From the NCBI GenBank assembly GCA_900752785.1, contig CAADWP010000160.1, positions 1 to 35,293 on the forward strand: a stretch of 35,293 bases of DNA, read 5' to 3'. How positions within the stretch are numbered: the first letter of the stretch is position 1; every line of letters begins with the position of its first letter. The notes under the pieces were generated by a model. The model was given only the letters and a program-made list of their open reading frames with translations. It was not told the origin of the DNA and made no database searches. The DNA comes from an uncultured Ruminococcus sp. Its GTDB lineage: Bacteria > Bacillota > Clostridia > Oscillospirales > Ruminococcaceae. This document shows positions 15,553 to 24,994 of the stretch, piece after piece. The position numbers were made by a program, and so were the translations under genes.

Positions 15553-16475
15553 CTGTTAAGGAGCTTTTCAGCCTGCTCCATAATTTCTTTTACAATAACT
15601 TCACACGGCTTAATGTCGTTTATCATTCCGGCAATAAGACCGCAAAGGAACGAACCTTCCTCGACATTTCCGTCCTGAACGGCTTTTCTTAACGAACCGA
15701 GGGTGATCTCCTCAAATTTTTCGGGAGTAAGAGAACCGTCCTTTTCGCCGCTTGCAAGCATTTTTGCAAACTTTGTTTTAATATTTCTGCATGGGTGTCC
15801 GGTCGTTCTTCCGGTTACAATATTATCGGTATCCTTAGCTTTTATTACAAGCTCCTTGAAAGTAGGATGTATCTGACATTCGTCCGAAGCAAGGAAGCGC
15901 GTACCTATCTGAACACCCTCCGCTCCGAGCATAAACGAAGCCGCGATACCGCGTCCGTCGGCAATTCCTCCGGCAGCGATAACGGGAATCTCCAGTGCGT
16001 CAACGACCTGAGGAACAAGACACATGGTAGTATTTTCACCGATATGTCCTCCGGATTCCGTACCCTCGGCAACAACGGCGTCGGCTCCGGCCCTTTCCAT
16101 TCTTTTTGCAAGAGCGACGGAAGGAATAACAGGGATAACCTTGATACCCGCCTGTTTCCATGCAGGAATAAACTTTCCGGGATTTCCTGCTCCGGTAGTA
16201 ACAACGGCAATTCCCTCGTCAATAACGAGCTGAGCAAGATCATCGGCATTTGGACTCATCAGCATAATATTCACACCGAAAGGCTTATCCGTTTTTTCCT
16301 TACATTTTCTGATCTGATCTCGCAGATAATCGATCGGAGCGCTGCCTCCGGCAATAAGACCTACTCCGCCTGCATTGGAAACTGCGGCAGCAAGATTATG
16401 CTCGGCGATCCATGCCATACCGCCCTGAATAAGCGGATATCTACAGCCCAAAAGCTCTGTGATTCTTGTTTTCAT
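15549..16475 (-). CDS. fabK: FMN-dependent enoyl-ACP reductase FabK
   Basis: A 308-residue TIM-barrel flavoprotein that reduces trans-2-enoyl-ACP, the last step of each elongation round. Family features are the start LGCRYPLIQGGMAWIAEHNL, PFGVNIMLMSP, the active-site segment GTESGGHIGENTT, and the FMN-phosphate loop AAGGIADGRG with GAEGVQIGTRFL. No FabI or FabL is present in the window, so this would be the enoyl reductase and triclosan-type inhibitors would not act on it (known for the family). AAAGGAG lies 8 bases before the ATG. Confidence 0.94.
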   Translation of the reverse strand: MKTRITELLGCRYPLIQGGMAWIAEHNLAAAVSNAGGVGLIAGGSAPIDYLRDQIRKCKEKTDKPFGVNIMLMSPNADDLAQLVIDEGIAVVTTGAGNPGKFIPAWKQAGIKVIPVIPSVALAKRMERAGADAVVAEGTESGGHIGENTTMCLVPQVVDALEIPVIAAGGIADGRGIAASFMLGAEGVQIGTRFLASDECQIHPTFKELVIKAKDTDNIVTGRTTGHPCRNIKTKFAKMLASGEKDGSLTPEKFEEITLGSLRKAVQDGNVEEGSFLCGLIAGMINDIKPCEVIVKEIMEQAEKLLNR

Positions 16476-16528
16476 GGGGATTTCTCCTTTATTTTAGATT
16501 TTTATGTATACGTGAAAACGCTTTAGAC

Positions 16529-16683
16529 CCTGTCCACATAGGAATTGTGTGCGAATTTTCGAGCATAATTTTGACGAGGGCAAGGAGAAAAAGCGAAAAC
16601 ATACTGTCGTATGATGAGCTTTTTCAACGCAGCAATCGGCAAAATTTGCCGAAAGGACGTGCGGAATTTCCTATGTGGACAGG
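16529..16683 (+). repeat. Dispersed repeat R1, copy 2 (complete, with terminal inverted repeats)
   Basis: The ends CCTGTCCACATAGGAATT (16529-16546) and 16665-16683 are inverted copies. Inside are the family core GCATAATTTTGACGAGGGCA (from 16563), and a central pairing of AAAAAGC with GCTTTTT around CATACTGTCGTATG. The whole element could fold on itself. It lies between fabH and fabK inside the operon, with no reading frame of its own. Confidence 0.75.
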
Positions 16684-16686
16684 TTA

Positions 16687-17673
16687 TTAATATTCAAGTA
16701 TTATACCGCCGTAGGTAAGACCTGCGCCGAAGCCTATCAGAGCAAGCTTCTGACCTCTCTTGATAATCCCCTTTTCGATCGCTTCGTTAAGAGCAAGAGG
16801 AATTGACGCGCTTGAGGTATTGCCATAGTGATCGAGAGTAATAATAAACTTATCCATAGATACGCCAAGCTTTTTTGCGGCAGTCTCTATAATGCGTATA
16901 TTTGCCTGATGAGGAACAAACCAATCAATATCGTCAATAGTAATGCCTGCCTTTTCCGCAGCAAGCTCAAAGGATCTCGGAAGCGCCTGAGTAGCGAATT
17001 TATATACAGCCTTTCCATCCTGATAGAGCTTATGTATCGGCATTTCAGTAAAGCCGGTGTCAAATTCCTTTTCCGTCTTAATTTCCTCCGCAACATTCAT
17101 AGAACGGGCAAACAATACATTTGCTCCGCTTCCGTCGGAAGCAAGATGCGAGGAATAAAGCTTGCCGCTTTTCTCGATAACGGCAGCAGCAGCTCCGTCT
17201 CCGAAAAGAATGCACGATGAACGGTCGCTGAAATCAAGGAATCGGGAAAGGTTCTCCGAAGCCACAACAAGTACATACTTCAAATTATCGTCAGTTTCAA
17301 GGAAACGCCTTGCCGTATCCATAGCGTAAACAAACCCGGTACAGGCAGCATTAACGTCAAAAGCAGCGGCATTGACAGCGCCGATCTTATCCTGAATTAT
17401 ATTAGCCATGCTTGGCGTAAGAAAGTCGTTTGAGATCGTGCTGCCGATAACGAGACCTATATCCTTTGGATCAATACCCGCACGTTTAACAGCGTCGGCA
17501 GCAGCATTCAATCCCATATACCATGTTGGCTCCCAGCCTGCCATCGGACGCTCTAAAATGCCTGTTCTGGTGCGGATCCACTCGTCGCTTGTCTCGATAA
17601 AGCGGCAGAAATCATTATTTTTAAGCTTTTGCTCCGGTAAGCAGCAGCCTGTTCCGAGAATGTTGATTCCCAT
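16687..17673 (-). CDS. fabH: 3-oxoacyl-ACP synthase III
   Basis: A 328-residue initiating condensing enzyme that joins acetyl- or branched acyl-CoA with malonyl-ACP. The Cys-His-Asn triad is Cys111 (NAACTGF), His255 (PHQANIRI) and Asn285 (HYGNTSSAS). AAGGAG lies 8 bases before the ATG. It is the first gene of the minus-strand fatty-acid operon; its leader (17674 on) contains a GCAAAAA...TTTTTGC inverted repeat near 17709-17732. Confidence 0.95.
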   Translation of the reverse strand: MGINILGTGCCLPEQKLKNNDFCRFIETSDEWIRTRTGILERPMAGWEPTWYMGLNAAADAVKRAGIDPKDIGLVIGSTISNDFLTPSMANIIQDKIGAVNAAAFDVNAACTGFVYAMDTARRFLETDDNLKYVLVVASENLSRFLDFSDRSSCILFGDGAAAAVIEKSGKLYSSHLASDGSGANVLFARSMNVAEEIKTEKEFDTGFTEMPIHKLYQDGKAVYKFATQALPRSFELAAEKAGITIDDIDWFVPHQANIRIIETAAKKLGVSMDKFIITLDHYGNTSSASIPLALNEAIEKGIIKRGQKLALIGFGAGLTYGGIILEY

Positions 17674-17839
17674 ATCAGAAACTCCTTAATATTAAATTGG
17701 CGGCAGCCGCAAAAAATTTGCAAACTTTTTGCTGACAACCTTATAAAAACAGTTGTAAAAAACAAAAATATGTGTTATTATTAATAAGCGGACAAATCCA
17801 AATATATTTATATTGTAAATCATTTCCGTTTTTTTTGCA

Positions 17840-17889
17840 ACGATATTTTAATATTTTGATAAAGCAAAATTAAAATATCGTCTTTTTCC
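17840..17889 (+). other. AT-rich hairpin with T run in the fabH-fabD divergent gap
   Basis: ACGATATTTTAATATTTTG (17840-17858) pairs with 17865-17881 apart from a 2-base bulge, and CTTTTT follows on the plus strand. It looks like a terminator, yet no plus-strand gene lies upstream of it. It may end an unseen short transcript or act as a control site for the divergent fab genes. Confidence 0.45.
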
Positions 17890-17909
17890 ACAAATTTAAA
17901 GAACAAAAC

Positions 17910-17939
17910 TTGTTGGATTTGACCAAATATTTGTATATA
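17910..17939 (+). promoter_or_regulatory. Candidate fabD promoter with overlapping operator
   Basis: TTGTTG (17910-17915) and TATATA (17934-17939) are 18 bases apart. Between them ATTTGACCAAAT (17917-17928) is near-palindromic and recalls TTTGA/TCAAA half sites of fatty-acid regulators; a related ACAAATCCAAAT lies on the fabH side at about 17791. AAAGGA follows 11 bases before the fabD ATG. The promoter is moderate and the operator is an inference. Confidence 0.4.
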
Positions 17940-17964
17940 ACCTACAGAAAGGACGCTACACGTT

Positions 17965-18879
17965 ATGACAATTTCACTATTTTCCGGACAAGGTTCGCAG
18001 TATCCGGGCATGGGCAAAGACATTCTTGAATCAATGCCGGAATTTTCTGAGATATTTGAAACAGGCTCAGAAATAATCGGACGCGACCTCAGAACCATAT
18101 GCTTTGAATCAGACAGCGCTGAGCTTGCAAGAACGATAAATTCTCAGCCCGCTATTATGGCAGTCTCGATACTGTGCCTCAGAGCAGCGATGGCTAAAGG
18201 CTATAAATTTGATGGCGTTGCAGGTCATTCCCTCGGCGAATACGCCGCTATGTATGCTTCTGAAATGATTTCTCTGGAAGATGCATTCCGCCTTATAAAG
18301 GCAAGAAGCGAGGCTATGGAGGAAGCAGCAGCTCAGACAAAAGGCACAATGGCTGCGGTCATGAAGATTACCCCCGAACAGGTCGAAGACGTCTGTGCTC
18401 AGGCTAAAGAATACGCCGCCGCAGTAAACTATAATTCTCCCGTTCAAACCGTTGTTGCGGGAACTCCGGAGGGTATCAACGAAGTGAGCGAAATTTTTGC
18501 CGGCATGAAAGCAAGAGTCGTTCCTCTTAACGTTGCAGGAGCTTTCCATTCAAAGCTTATGCAGCCCGCCGCCGATAAATTTTACGAAACCGCAAAAAAG
18601 ATAGAATTTAAAAACCCGAAGGTAAAATACTACTCCAACGTTATTGGAGGCGAGCTTACAGATTTTTCTGATATCGCTTCACTTCTTGCAAAGCATATCG
18701 TTTCGCCCGTTCGCTTTACTTCAGAGCTTTCGGCTATGCAGAAGGACGGCGCTGATAAATTTGTTGAATTCGGTCCGGGAAAAACTCTTACGGGACTTGT
18801 AAGAAAAACGCTCAAAGACGTTACGGCCTTTAATATAGAAAATCTTGAGACCCTTGAAGGAGCTGATATTTATGAGTAA
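17965..18879 (+). CDS. fabD: Malonyl-CoA:ACP transacylase
   Basis: A 304-residue enzyme that transfers malonyl from CoA to ACP. FSGQGSQYPGMGKDI opens the protein, and the Ser-His pair is Ser89 (GHSLGEYAAM) and His195 (AGAFHSKLM). Its stop overlaps the aroE ATG by 8 bases. It is normally inside the fab operon between fabK and fabG; here it is divergent from that operon and leads the shikimate genes. The rest of the protein appears normal in length and motifs. Confidence 0.95.
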   Translation: MTISLFSGQGSQYPGMGKDILESMPEFSEIFETGSEIIGRDLRTICFESDSAELARTINSQPAIMAVSILCLRAAMAKGYKFDGVAGHSLGEYAAMYASEMISLEDAFRLIKARSEAMEEAAAQTKGTMAAVMKITPEQVEDVCAQAKEYAAAVNYNSPVQTVVAGTPEGINEVSEIFAGMKARVVPLNVAGAFHSKLMQPAADKFYETAKKIEFKNPKVKYYSNVIGGELTDFSDIASLLAKHIVSPVRFTSELSAMQKDGADKFVEFGPGKTLTGLVRKTLKDVTAFNIENLETLEGADIYE

Positions 18880-19711
18880 ATTCGCACTTACAGGTCATCC
18901 TTTGGGACATTCCATGTCGCCGCTTATACATGAAAAGCTTTTCGCGCTCAGCGGCATAACCGATGCTGAATACAGCCTTGTGGACATTGCTCCGGAAAAA
19001 ATTCCCGACAGCCGTTCCCTCATTGAGGAGTATAACGGCATGAACGTAACGATCCCCCATAAGCAGACGGTTATTGAGCTTATGGACGAGCTTGGTGCAA
19101 GCGCTCTACGATATAATTCCGTAAACTGCATCAAAAATGACAAAGGACGGCTTATCGGCTATAATACTGACTGTGACGGTTTCTTGCGTTCGGCGGAGCT
19201 TCTGCCCATAAGCGGAAACGTAGTTATTCTCGGCTGTGGCGGCGTTGGAAGAATGATAGCTGTCGAAACCGCTCTTCACGGCGGAGCGCTGACTCTTGCG
19301 GTAATTCCTCAGGATATTCAGAACGCACAGCTCCTTATGGCTGAAATATTAGGCAAATGCAGCGGAGCATCCGTAAAAATTGCTGATATTTCATCTCTTG
19401 ACGGCAATTACGACCTTCTTATCAATGCAACTCCTGTTGGAATGTACCCCAACACTGAAAACTGCGCCGTGAGCGATAGGGTCATTGAAAACTGTCTTTG
19501 CTTTTTTGACGTAATATACAATCCTACGGAGACCTTGCTGATGAAAAAAGCCCGCGCTATGGGAAAAACCGCTGTAGGAGGCGCTTCAATGCTCGTATAT
19601 CAGGCGGTCAAGGCTCACGAGATCTGGTACGGCGGAAAATTCAGACCGGAGGATATTTCAAGCATAATAAAGGATGTAGAAAACGCCGTAGATTTCATGA
19701 ACAAAAAATAA
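18872..19711 (+). CDS. aroE: Shikimate dehydrogenase
   Basis: A 279-residue NADP enzyme that reduces 3-dehydroshikimate to shikimate. The start GHPLGHSMSPLIH holds the substrate Ser residues 14 and 16, Lys64 lies in NVTIPHK, Asp100 in GYNTDCDGF, and the nucleotide loop is GCGGVGRM near 117. The ATG at 18872, inside the end of fabD, has AAGGAG 9 bases upstream; the longer frame is rejected. Function is cytoplasmic, in aromatic amino-acid supply. Confidence 0.94.
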   Translation: MSKFALTGHPLGHSMSPLIHEKLFALSGITDAEYSLVDIAPEKIPDSRSLIEEYNGMNVTIPHKQTVIELMDELGASALRYNSVNCIKNDKGRLIGYNTDCDGFLRSAELLPISGNVVILGCGGVGRMIAVETALHGGALTLAVIPQDIQNAQLLMAEILGKCSGASVKIADISSLDGNYDLLINATPVGMYPNTENCAVSDRVIENCLCFFDVIYNPTETLLMKKARAMGKTAVGGASMLVYQAVKAHEIWYGGKFRPEDISSIIKDVENAVDFMNKK

Positions 19712-19721
19712 GGAGAAATAT

Positions 19722-20222
19722 ATGACAGTATTTTTATGCGGCTTTATGGGATGCGGAAAATCGACTGCCGGAAAATTAGCAGCAAAAAAGCTGGGCTGCG
19801 GCTTCTGCGATGCCGACGATCTGATAGTAAGAACTCTTGGTATGAGCATTCCCGAAATTTTCGAGAAAAAGGGCGAATCGTTCTTTCGTAAGACCGAAGC
19901 TGAGATCGTAAAGTCATTATGCGGAAAAACTACGGTAGCAGCCTGCGGAGGCGGCGCTATGCTTGATCCCGATACGGCAAAATGCGCAGCAGAATCAGAC
20001 AGTGAGGTAGTTTTCTTGGATGTACCGTTCGACGCCTGCTACGAAAGGATAAGCGGCGACACAAACCGCCCTATCGTGATGAATTCTACAAAGGAAGAAC
20101 TTGAAGAACTATTTAACAAGCGCCGCGAGATATACATAAAGCACTCAACTATCCGTATCGGCTGCGGCGGTCTCAGCCCAATAGAAACAGCCGACAAAAT
20201 TGTCGGCGCAATAAAAAAATAA
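19722..20222 (+). CDS. aroK: Shikimate kinase
   Basis: A 166-residue kinase that phosphorylates shikimate with ATP. The Walker A loop is GFMGCGKST (7-15), a substrate Asp lies in CDADDLIV, Arg in FFRKTEAE, and the substrate-binding GGG in ACGGGAML. AGGAG lies 6 bases before the ATG, 10 bases after aroE. AroL and AroK cannot be distinguished here. Confidence 0.93.
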   Translation: MTVFLCGFMGCGKSTAGKLAAKKLGCGFCDADDLIVRTLGMSIPEIFEKKGESFFRKTEAEIVKSLCGKTTVAACGGGAMLDPDTAKCAAESDSEVVFLDVPFDACYERISGDTNRPIVMNSTKEELEELFNKRREIYIKHSTIRIGCGGLSPIETADKIVGAIKK

Positions 20223-20233
20223 CGGAGAAAATA

Positions 20234-21406
20234 ATGATAATTTATAATGCAGAGATCCACACAATGGATTCATTGGGAGTCATCAAAAACGGCTGGATAT
20301 CGGTCGGCGACGGAAAAATAACGGAGATTGGAGAGGGCTTGCCAAACGAACGTTCATCCGAAAGCATTGACGCACAGGGCGGAATGCTTCTTCCCGGATT
20401 TATTGACGCGCACACTCACCTCGGCATTATTGAGGACGGTCTTGATTTTGAAGGCGACGACTGTAACGAATCCACCGATCCGTTCACTCCTCAGATGAGA
20501 GCGATCGACGGCATAAATCCTTTTGACCGATGCTTTGAAGAGGCTCGCAGCCGCGGTATTACGGCAGCCGCAGTCAGTCCCGGAAGCGCAAATCCATGCG
20601 GAGGCGAAATATGCGCTATAAAAACCAATGGCAGACGCATTGACGATATGCTTATAAAAAACTGCGGAATTAAATTTGCTCTGGGCGAAAATCCAAAAAA
20701 CGTCTACAACGGAAAAGATGAAGCACCCATGACACGAATGGCTGTAGCTGCTCTGATACGTGAGGGACTTTATAAAACACGGCGCTACGTCCATGATATG
20801 GACAGCTACTATTCCGACAGCGACAGTTACGAGCCGCCTGAATACGACATAAAATGCGAAGCGCTTATGCCGCTTATGGAGCGCAAGCAAAAAGCGTTCT
20901 TTCATTGTCACCGGGCTGACGACATATGTACGGCTATACGAATCGCAAAGGAATTCTCACTTGACCCGGTAATTATTCACGGCACTGAAGGCTATAAAAT
21001 TGCCGATATTCTTGCTGAAGAGGAGATCCCGGTCATATGCGGACCGATCATATGCGACCGCTGTAAGCCGGAAATGCGCGGCTTGGAGCTGAAAAACGCT
21101 GCGTCTCTCTTTGAAAGCGGCGTAAAGACTGCTATATGCACCGATCATACCGTTATCCCGATACAATATCTTCCTTTATCAGCAATGGCAGCCGTTAAGG
21201 GAGGCCTTAGCTTTGAGGATGCGCTGAAAACCCTTACCGTTTTACCTGCGGAGATCCTTGGTATAGAAAAGGATACGGGCAGCATTGCCATTGGAAAGGA
21301 CGCGGATATTCAGCTATACCCGAGAAATATAAATCCCCTCGATCTGATGAGCGAACCTGTTCTTGTTATGATAAGCGGTAAGCTCTGCAAAAAGGGGGAT
21401 TGCTGA
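20234..21406 (+). CDS. Imidazolonepropionase-like amidohydrolase
   Basis: A 390-residue metal-dependent hydrolase of the amidohydrolase superfamily. Metal ligands appear as His60 and His62 (DAHTHLG), His224/226 (FHCHRADD), His249 (IIHGTEGYK) and Asp304 (CTDHT). The Lys of binuclear members is not evident, so a mononuclear or variant site is likely. The substrate is unknown; this group is often annotated as imidazolonepropionase or related, but no histidine-degradation genes are nearby. GGAG lies before the ATG, and its stop overlaps the next ATG by one base (TGATG). Confidence 0.85.
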   Translation: MIIYNAEIHTMDSLGVIKNGWISVGDGKITEIGEGLPNERSSESIDAQGGMLLPGFIDAHTHLGIIEDGLDFEGDDCNESTDPFTPQMRAIDGINPFDRCFEEARSRGITAAAVSPGSANPCGGEICAIKTNGRRIDDMLIKNCGIKFALGENPKNVYNGKDEAPMTRMAVAALIREGLYKTRRYVHDMDSYYSDSDSYEPPEYDIKCEALMPLMERKQKAFFHCHRADDICTAIRIAKEFSLDPVIIHGTEGYKIADILAEEEIPVICGPIICDRCKPEMRGLELKNAASLFESGVKTAICTDHTVIPIQYLPLSAMAAVKGGLSFEDALKTLTVLPAEILGIEKDTGSIAIGKDADIQLYPRNINPLDLMSEPVLVMISGKLCKKGDC

Positions 21407-22341
21407 TGAACAAAATTATTTCTGTTCTTACGTCGGCAGTTATTGCTGTCTCAGCAGTACCGTTAGTAACCCTTGTTGACGGAACGCCTGCTACGGCTTC
21501 CGAAAAATCAACCGAGCCGGAATTTTTTCTTGAAAACATAAACTTTGACGATCTTACTGCGGAGATCGGCGAGGTCGCGAACTGTACCGGAGATCTCGTT
21601 ATACCTTCAAGTATCGACAATTTCAAGATCGTCGGCATAAAAGCAAAAACATTTTTCGGCAACACCGAGCTTACTTCCGTTACGATCCCCGAAACGGTAA
21701 AAACCATAGGCGCAAACGCCTTTACAGGCTGCCTGAGCCTTGAAAGCGCTGTAATACCCGATTCCGTTTCCGAGCTTGGAAAAGGCTGCTTTATGAGCTG
21801 TACGTCTCTTGAAAACGTCATTTTCGGGCACGGTATCAAGGCAATTCCCGAAAACTGTTTTTATTCCTGCACAGCATTATCAAGCATTGAGTTTCCGGCA
21901 AACGTTACCGAAATAGGCGATCAAGCTTTTTTTGGATGCGGCGATCTCAGCGGTACATATATCCCCTCAACCGTTACGTTAATAGGGAAAGACGCTATAG
22001 GCAGGCATTACAGTATCAGAGACGGCCGCACAGAAACAATAAGCGGATTTAAGCTATTTTTTGAAAAGGGCTCGGCAGCAGACGAATTTGCCAAACAACA
22101 CGGCATAGAAAATTCACTGCTTATGGGAGACGCGGATCTTGATAATAAAATTACCGCAAACGACGCTTCCCTTGTGCTCGCAGAATATGCAAGGATTTCG
22201 GGAGGAAACAATCTGAGCTTTAATGAAAAGCAAATTATTGCCGCGGACATAAACTCCGACGGAAAAATAGACGCACGCGACTCGGCATTGATACTTAAAA
22301 AGTACGCCGAACTCCAAAAAGCACAGCAGAACGCGCAGTAA
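21406..22341 (+). CDS. Secreted leucine-rich-repeat protein with type I dockerin
   Basis: A 311-residue exported protein with a signal peptide (about 1-32) and BspA-type LRR_5 repeats (about 62-200) showing the signature VTIPETVKTIGANAFTGC, VIPDSVSELGKGCF and IEFPANVTEIGDQAFFGC. A dockerin at about 241-303 has two standard 12-residue calcium loops, DADLDNKITAND and DINSDGKIDARD. It should dock to a cohesin on the cell or a scaffoldin; the LRR part may bind a ligand or protein. GGGGG lies 7 bases before the ATG, which overlaps the amidohydrolase stop. That a cellulosome-type protein is co-expressed with fabD and aroE is unexpected. Confidence 0.85.
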   Translation: MNKIISVLTSAVIAVSAVPLVTLVDGTPATASEKSTEPEFFLENINFDDLTAEIGEVANCTGDLVIPSSIDNFKIVGIKAKTFFGNTELTSVTIPETVKTIGANAFTGCLSLESAVIPDSVSELGKGCFMSCTSLENVIFGHGIKAIPENCFYSCTALSSIEFPANVTEIGDQAFFGCGDLSGTYIPSTVTLIGKDAIGRHYSIRDGRTETISGFKLFFEKGSAADEFAKQHGIENSLLMGDADLDNKITANDASLVLAEYARISGGNNLSFNEKQIIAADINSDGKIDARDSALILKKYAELQKAQQNAQ

Positions 22342-22367
22342 AAAAGACTCCCAAAGGAGTCTTTTTT
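22340..22367. terminator. Terminator between the LRR-dockerin gene and guaB
   Basis: GACTCC (22346-22351) and GGAGTC (22356-22361) pair around a CAAA loop, with six A before and six T after, so it serves both strands. The LRR gene stop codon overlaps the start of the A run, and guaB ends 35 bases further on. Confidence 0.85.
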
Positions 22368-22402
22368 AATTATTTTACAGAAATATTGTTACCCTAATTA
22401 CA

Positions 22403-23887
<1,485 letters not shown>

Positions 23888-23904
23888 TTAATATATTTCC
23901 TTTA

Positions 23905-23933
23905 ATGATACTATTTTTTATGCTTTATGTCAA
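23905..23933 (-). promoter_or_regulatory. Sigma-A promoter for guaB
   Basis: On the minus strand TTGACA and TATCAT are 17 bases apart; the -10 box is 23905-23910, about 30 bases upstream of the ATG. Confidence 0.8.
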
Positions 23934-24020
23934 TAGCTTTGCCGAAAAAACGCACATAGAATTTTTTTGTTTTTTTTTTGCGTTTTTTGGCGAAAAAAGC
24001 AATATATCGGCAGATATTTA

Positions 24021-24110
24021 TAGCAAATACAAATATATGTGGAGTTTACTATTTGCCGATACGTACGGAGCGAGCATAGCGAGCGTATGTGCGAGGCAAT
24101 TTTAATTAAT
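24021..24110 (+). repeat. Dispersed repeat R2, copy B
   Basis: Reads TAGCAAATACAAATATATGT, GGAGTTTACTATTTGCC and then TACGGAGCGAGCATAGCGAG and CGTATGTGCGAGGCAATTTT. It matches copy A (minus strand, 14255-14338) nearly base for base over the GAGC core with a 3-base insertion. Confidence 0.65.
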
Positions 24111-24111
24111 T

Positions 24112-24196
24112 TTTTATAGTAAACGTCAAATTATTTTTGACGTTTACTATAAAATTCCGTATGCTGTTTCGGTAAATCTTCCAAAACAACATACGG
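24112..24196. repeat. Two adjacent strong hairpins upstream of guaB
   Basis: The first is a perfect 19-base inverted repeat (24112-24130 with 24136-24154, core ATAGTAAACGTCAAA). The second has 16-base arms with two mismatches (24157-24172 with 24181-24196, CCGTATG...CATACGG). Neither is followed by a clear T run, so they are not ordinary terminators. They sit in a 438-base gap with R2 copy B and R1 copy 3. Confidence 0.7.
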
Positions 24197-24208
24197 AGAA
24201 TCAGAACG

Positions 24209-24270
24209 TGTTCACATAAAATAAATGCGCGGATTTCAGAGCATAATTTTGACGAATACAAGGCGAAAAA
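24209..24270 (+). repeat. Dispersed repeat R1, copy 3 (partial)
   Basis: Reads GTTCACATAAAATAAATGCG, CGGATTTCAGA, then GCATAATTTTGACGAATACA and AGGCGAAAAA. The core matches copies 1 and 2. The right inverted end is not visible, so the copy is truncated or degenerate before the lipoprotein stop at 24314. Confidence 0.7.
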
Positions 24271-24313
24271 ATGTGAGTTGTTTTTTATAACACGCTATTG
24301 CCGACCTGAAAAA

Positions 24314-24979
24314 CTACGCCATTATATAAGGCTTTCCGTCGATCGTGTAAATATAAAGTTGAAAATAGCTCCCCATTTTTTTATAAAGAGACTGATTTGA
24401 CGCTTCCGGAGTATCATAATAAATATCAACAGTAACAAGCTTTTTATCTGTTACCTTTGCATCAGGCGCATTTTTCTGCACCATATCGTCTAAAACATCA
24501 GCTCCTGTATTCTCGGCGCTGTTTACGATAAGCATTGACATATCAAAATTATCTCCTGCATAGGTCTTTACAGAATTGTAAAGACCGGTTACATATTCCT
24601 CAGCGTTGGCAACGTTCCCCAAGCTTAATATTTCACCTTTAACAGGTCCGAAGCTTATTTCATTAAAAAGATCGGCGTCTTTTTTATTTATCACGGAAAT
24701 ATAATTTGAAACGGCTTTTCCCTCGTCTTCGGTCAGGAAGTTATGATCGTATTCAATATTGATCGGAACTCCGCCTTTATCTTTGTTAAGTCTGGTCATG
24801 CTCGCACCATAGGGCATTTCGTCCGGCTTGATGTTTACGTCGCCGCCCAAACTGCCGCCCACCATATTTTGATCGTTCGCTGAGCTTTTGACAGAATTTT
24901 TTCCTCCGCATGAGCTTAATGCCGCAGCTATTAAAACAGCGGCAAGAACAGCTTCAGCTTTTTTTAAAAATATATTCAT
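24314..24979 (-). CDS. Lipoprotein, unknown function
   Basis: A 221-residue lipoprotein precursor. The lipobox is LSSC with Cys24, followed by a flexible Gly/Ser/Asn-rich stretch and a folded domain from about 70 (NIEYDHNFLTEDEGKAVSNY, FNEISFGPVKGEILSLGNV) that ends in a beta-strand pair (YFQLYIYTIDGKPYIMA). I do not recognise the domain; its size and strand pattern suggest an NTF2-like fold. It starts 15 bases after its upstream neighbour, with GGAGG 9 bases before the ATG, and is the last gene of the ycxB-typA-lipoprotein unit. Confidence 0.75.
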   Translation of the reverse strand: MNIFLKKAEAVLAAVLIAAALSSCGGKNSVKSSANDQNMVGGSLGGDVNIKPDEMPYGASMTRLNKDKGGVPINIEYDHNFLTEDEGKAVSNYISVINKKDADLFNEISFGPVKGEILSLGNVANAEEYVTGLYNSVKTYAGDNFDMSMLIVNSAENTGADVLDDMVQKNAPDAKVTDKKLVTVDIYYDTPEASNQSLYKKMGSYFQLYIYTIDGKPYIMA

Positions 24980-24994
24980 ATAACCGTGCCTCCA

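Noticed and set aside
15795..16526. Plus-strand open frame (243 codons) across fabK
   Set aside because: It is a shadow of fabK, whose FMN motifs are clear; no ribosome site or promoter supports the other strand.
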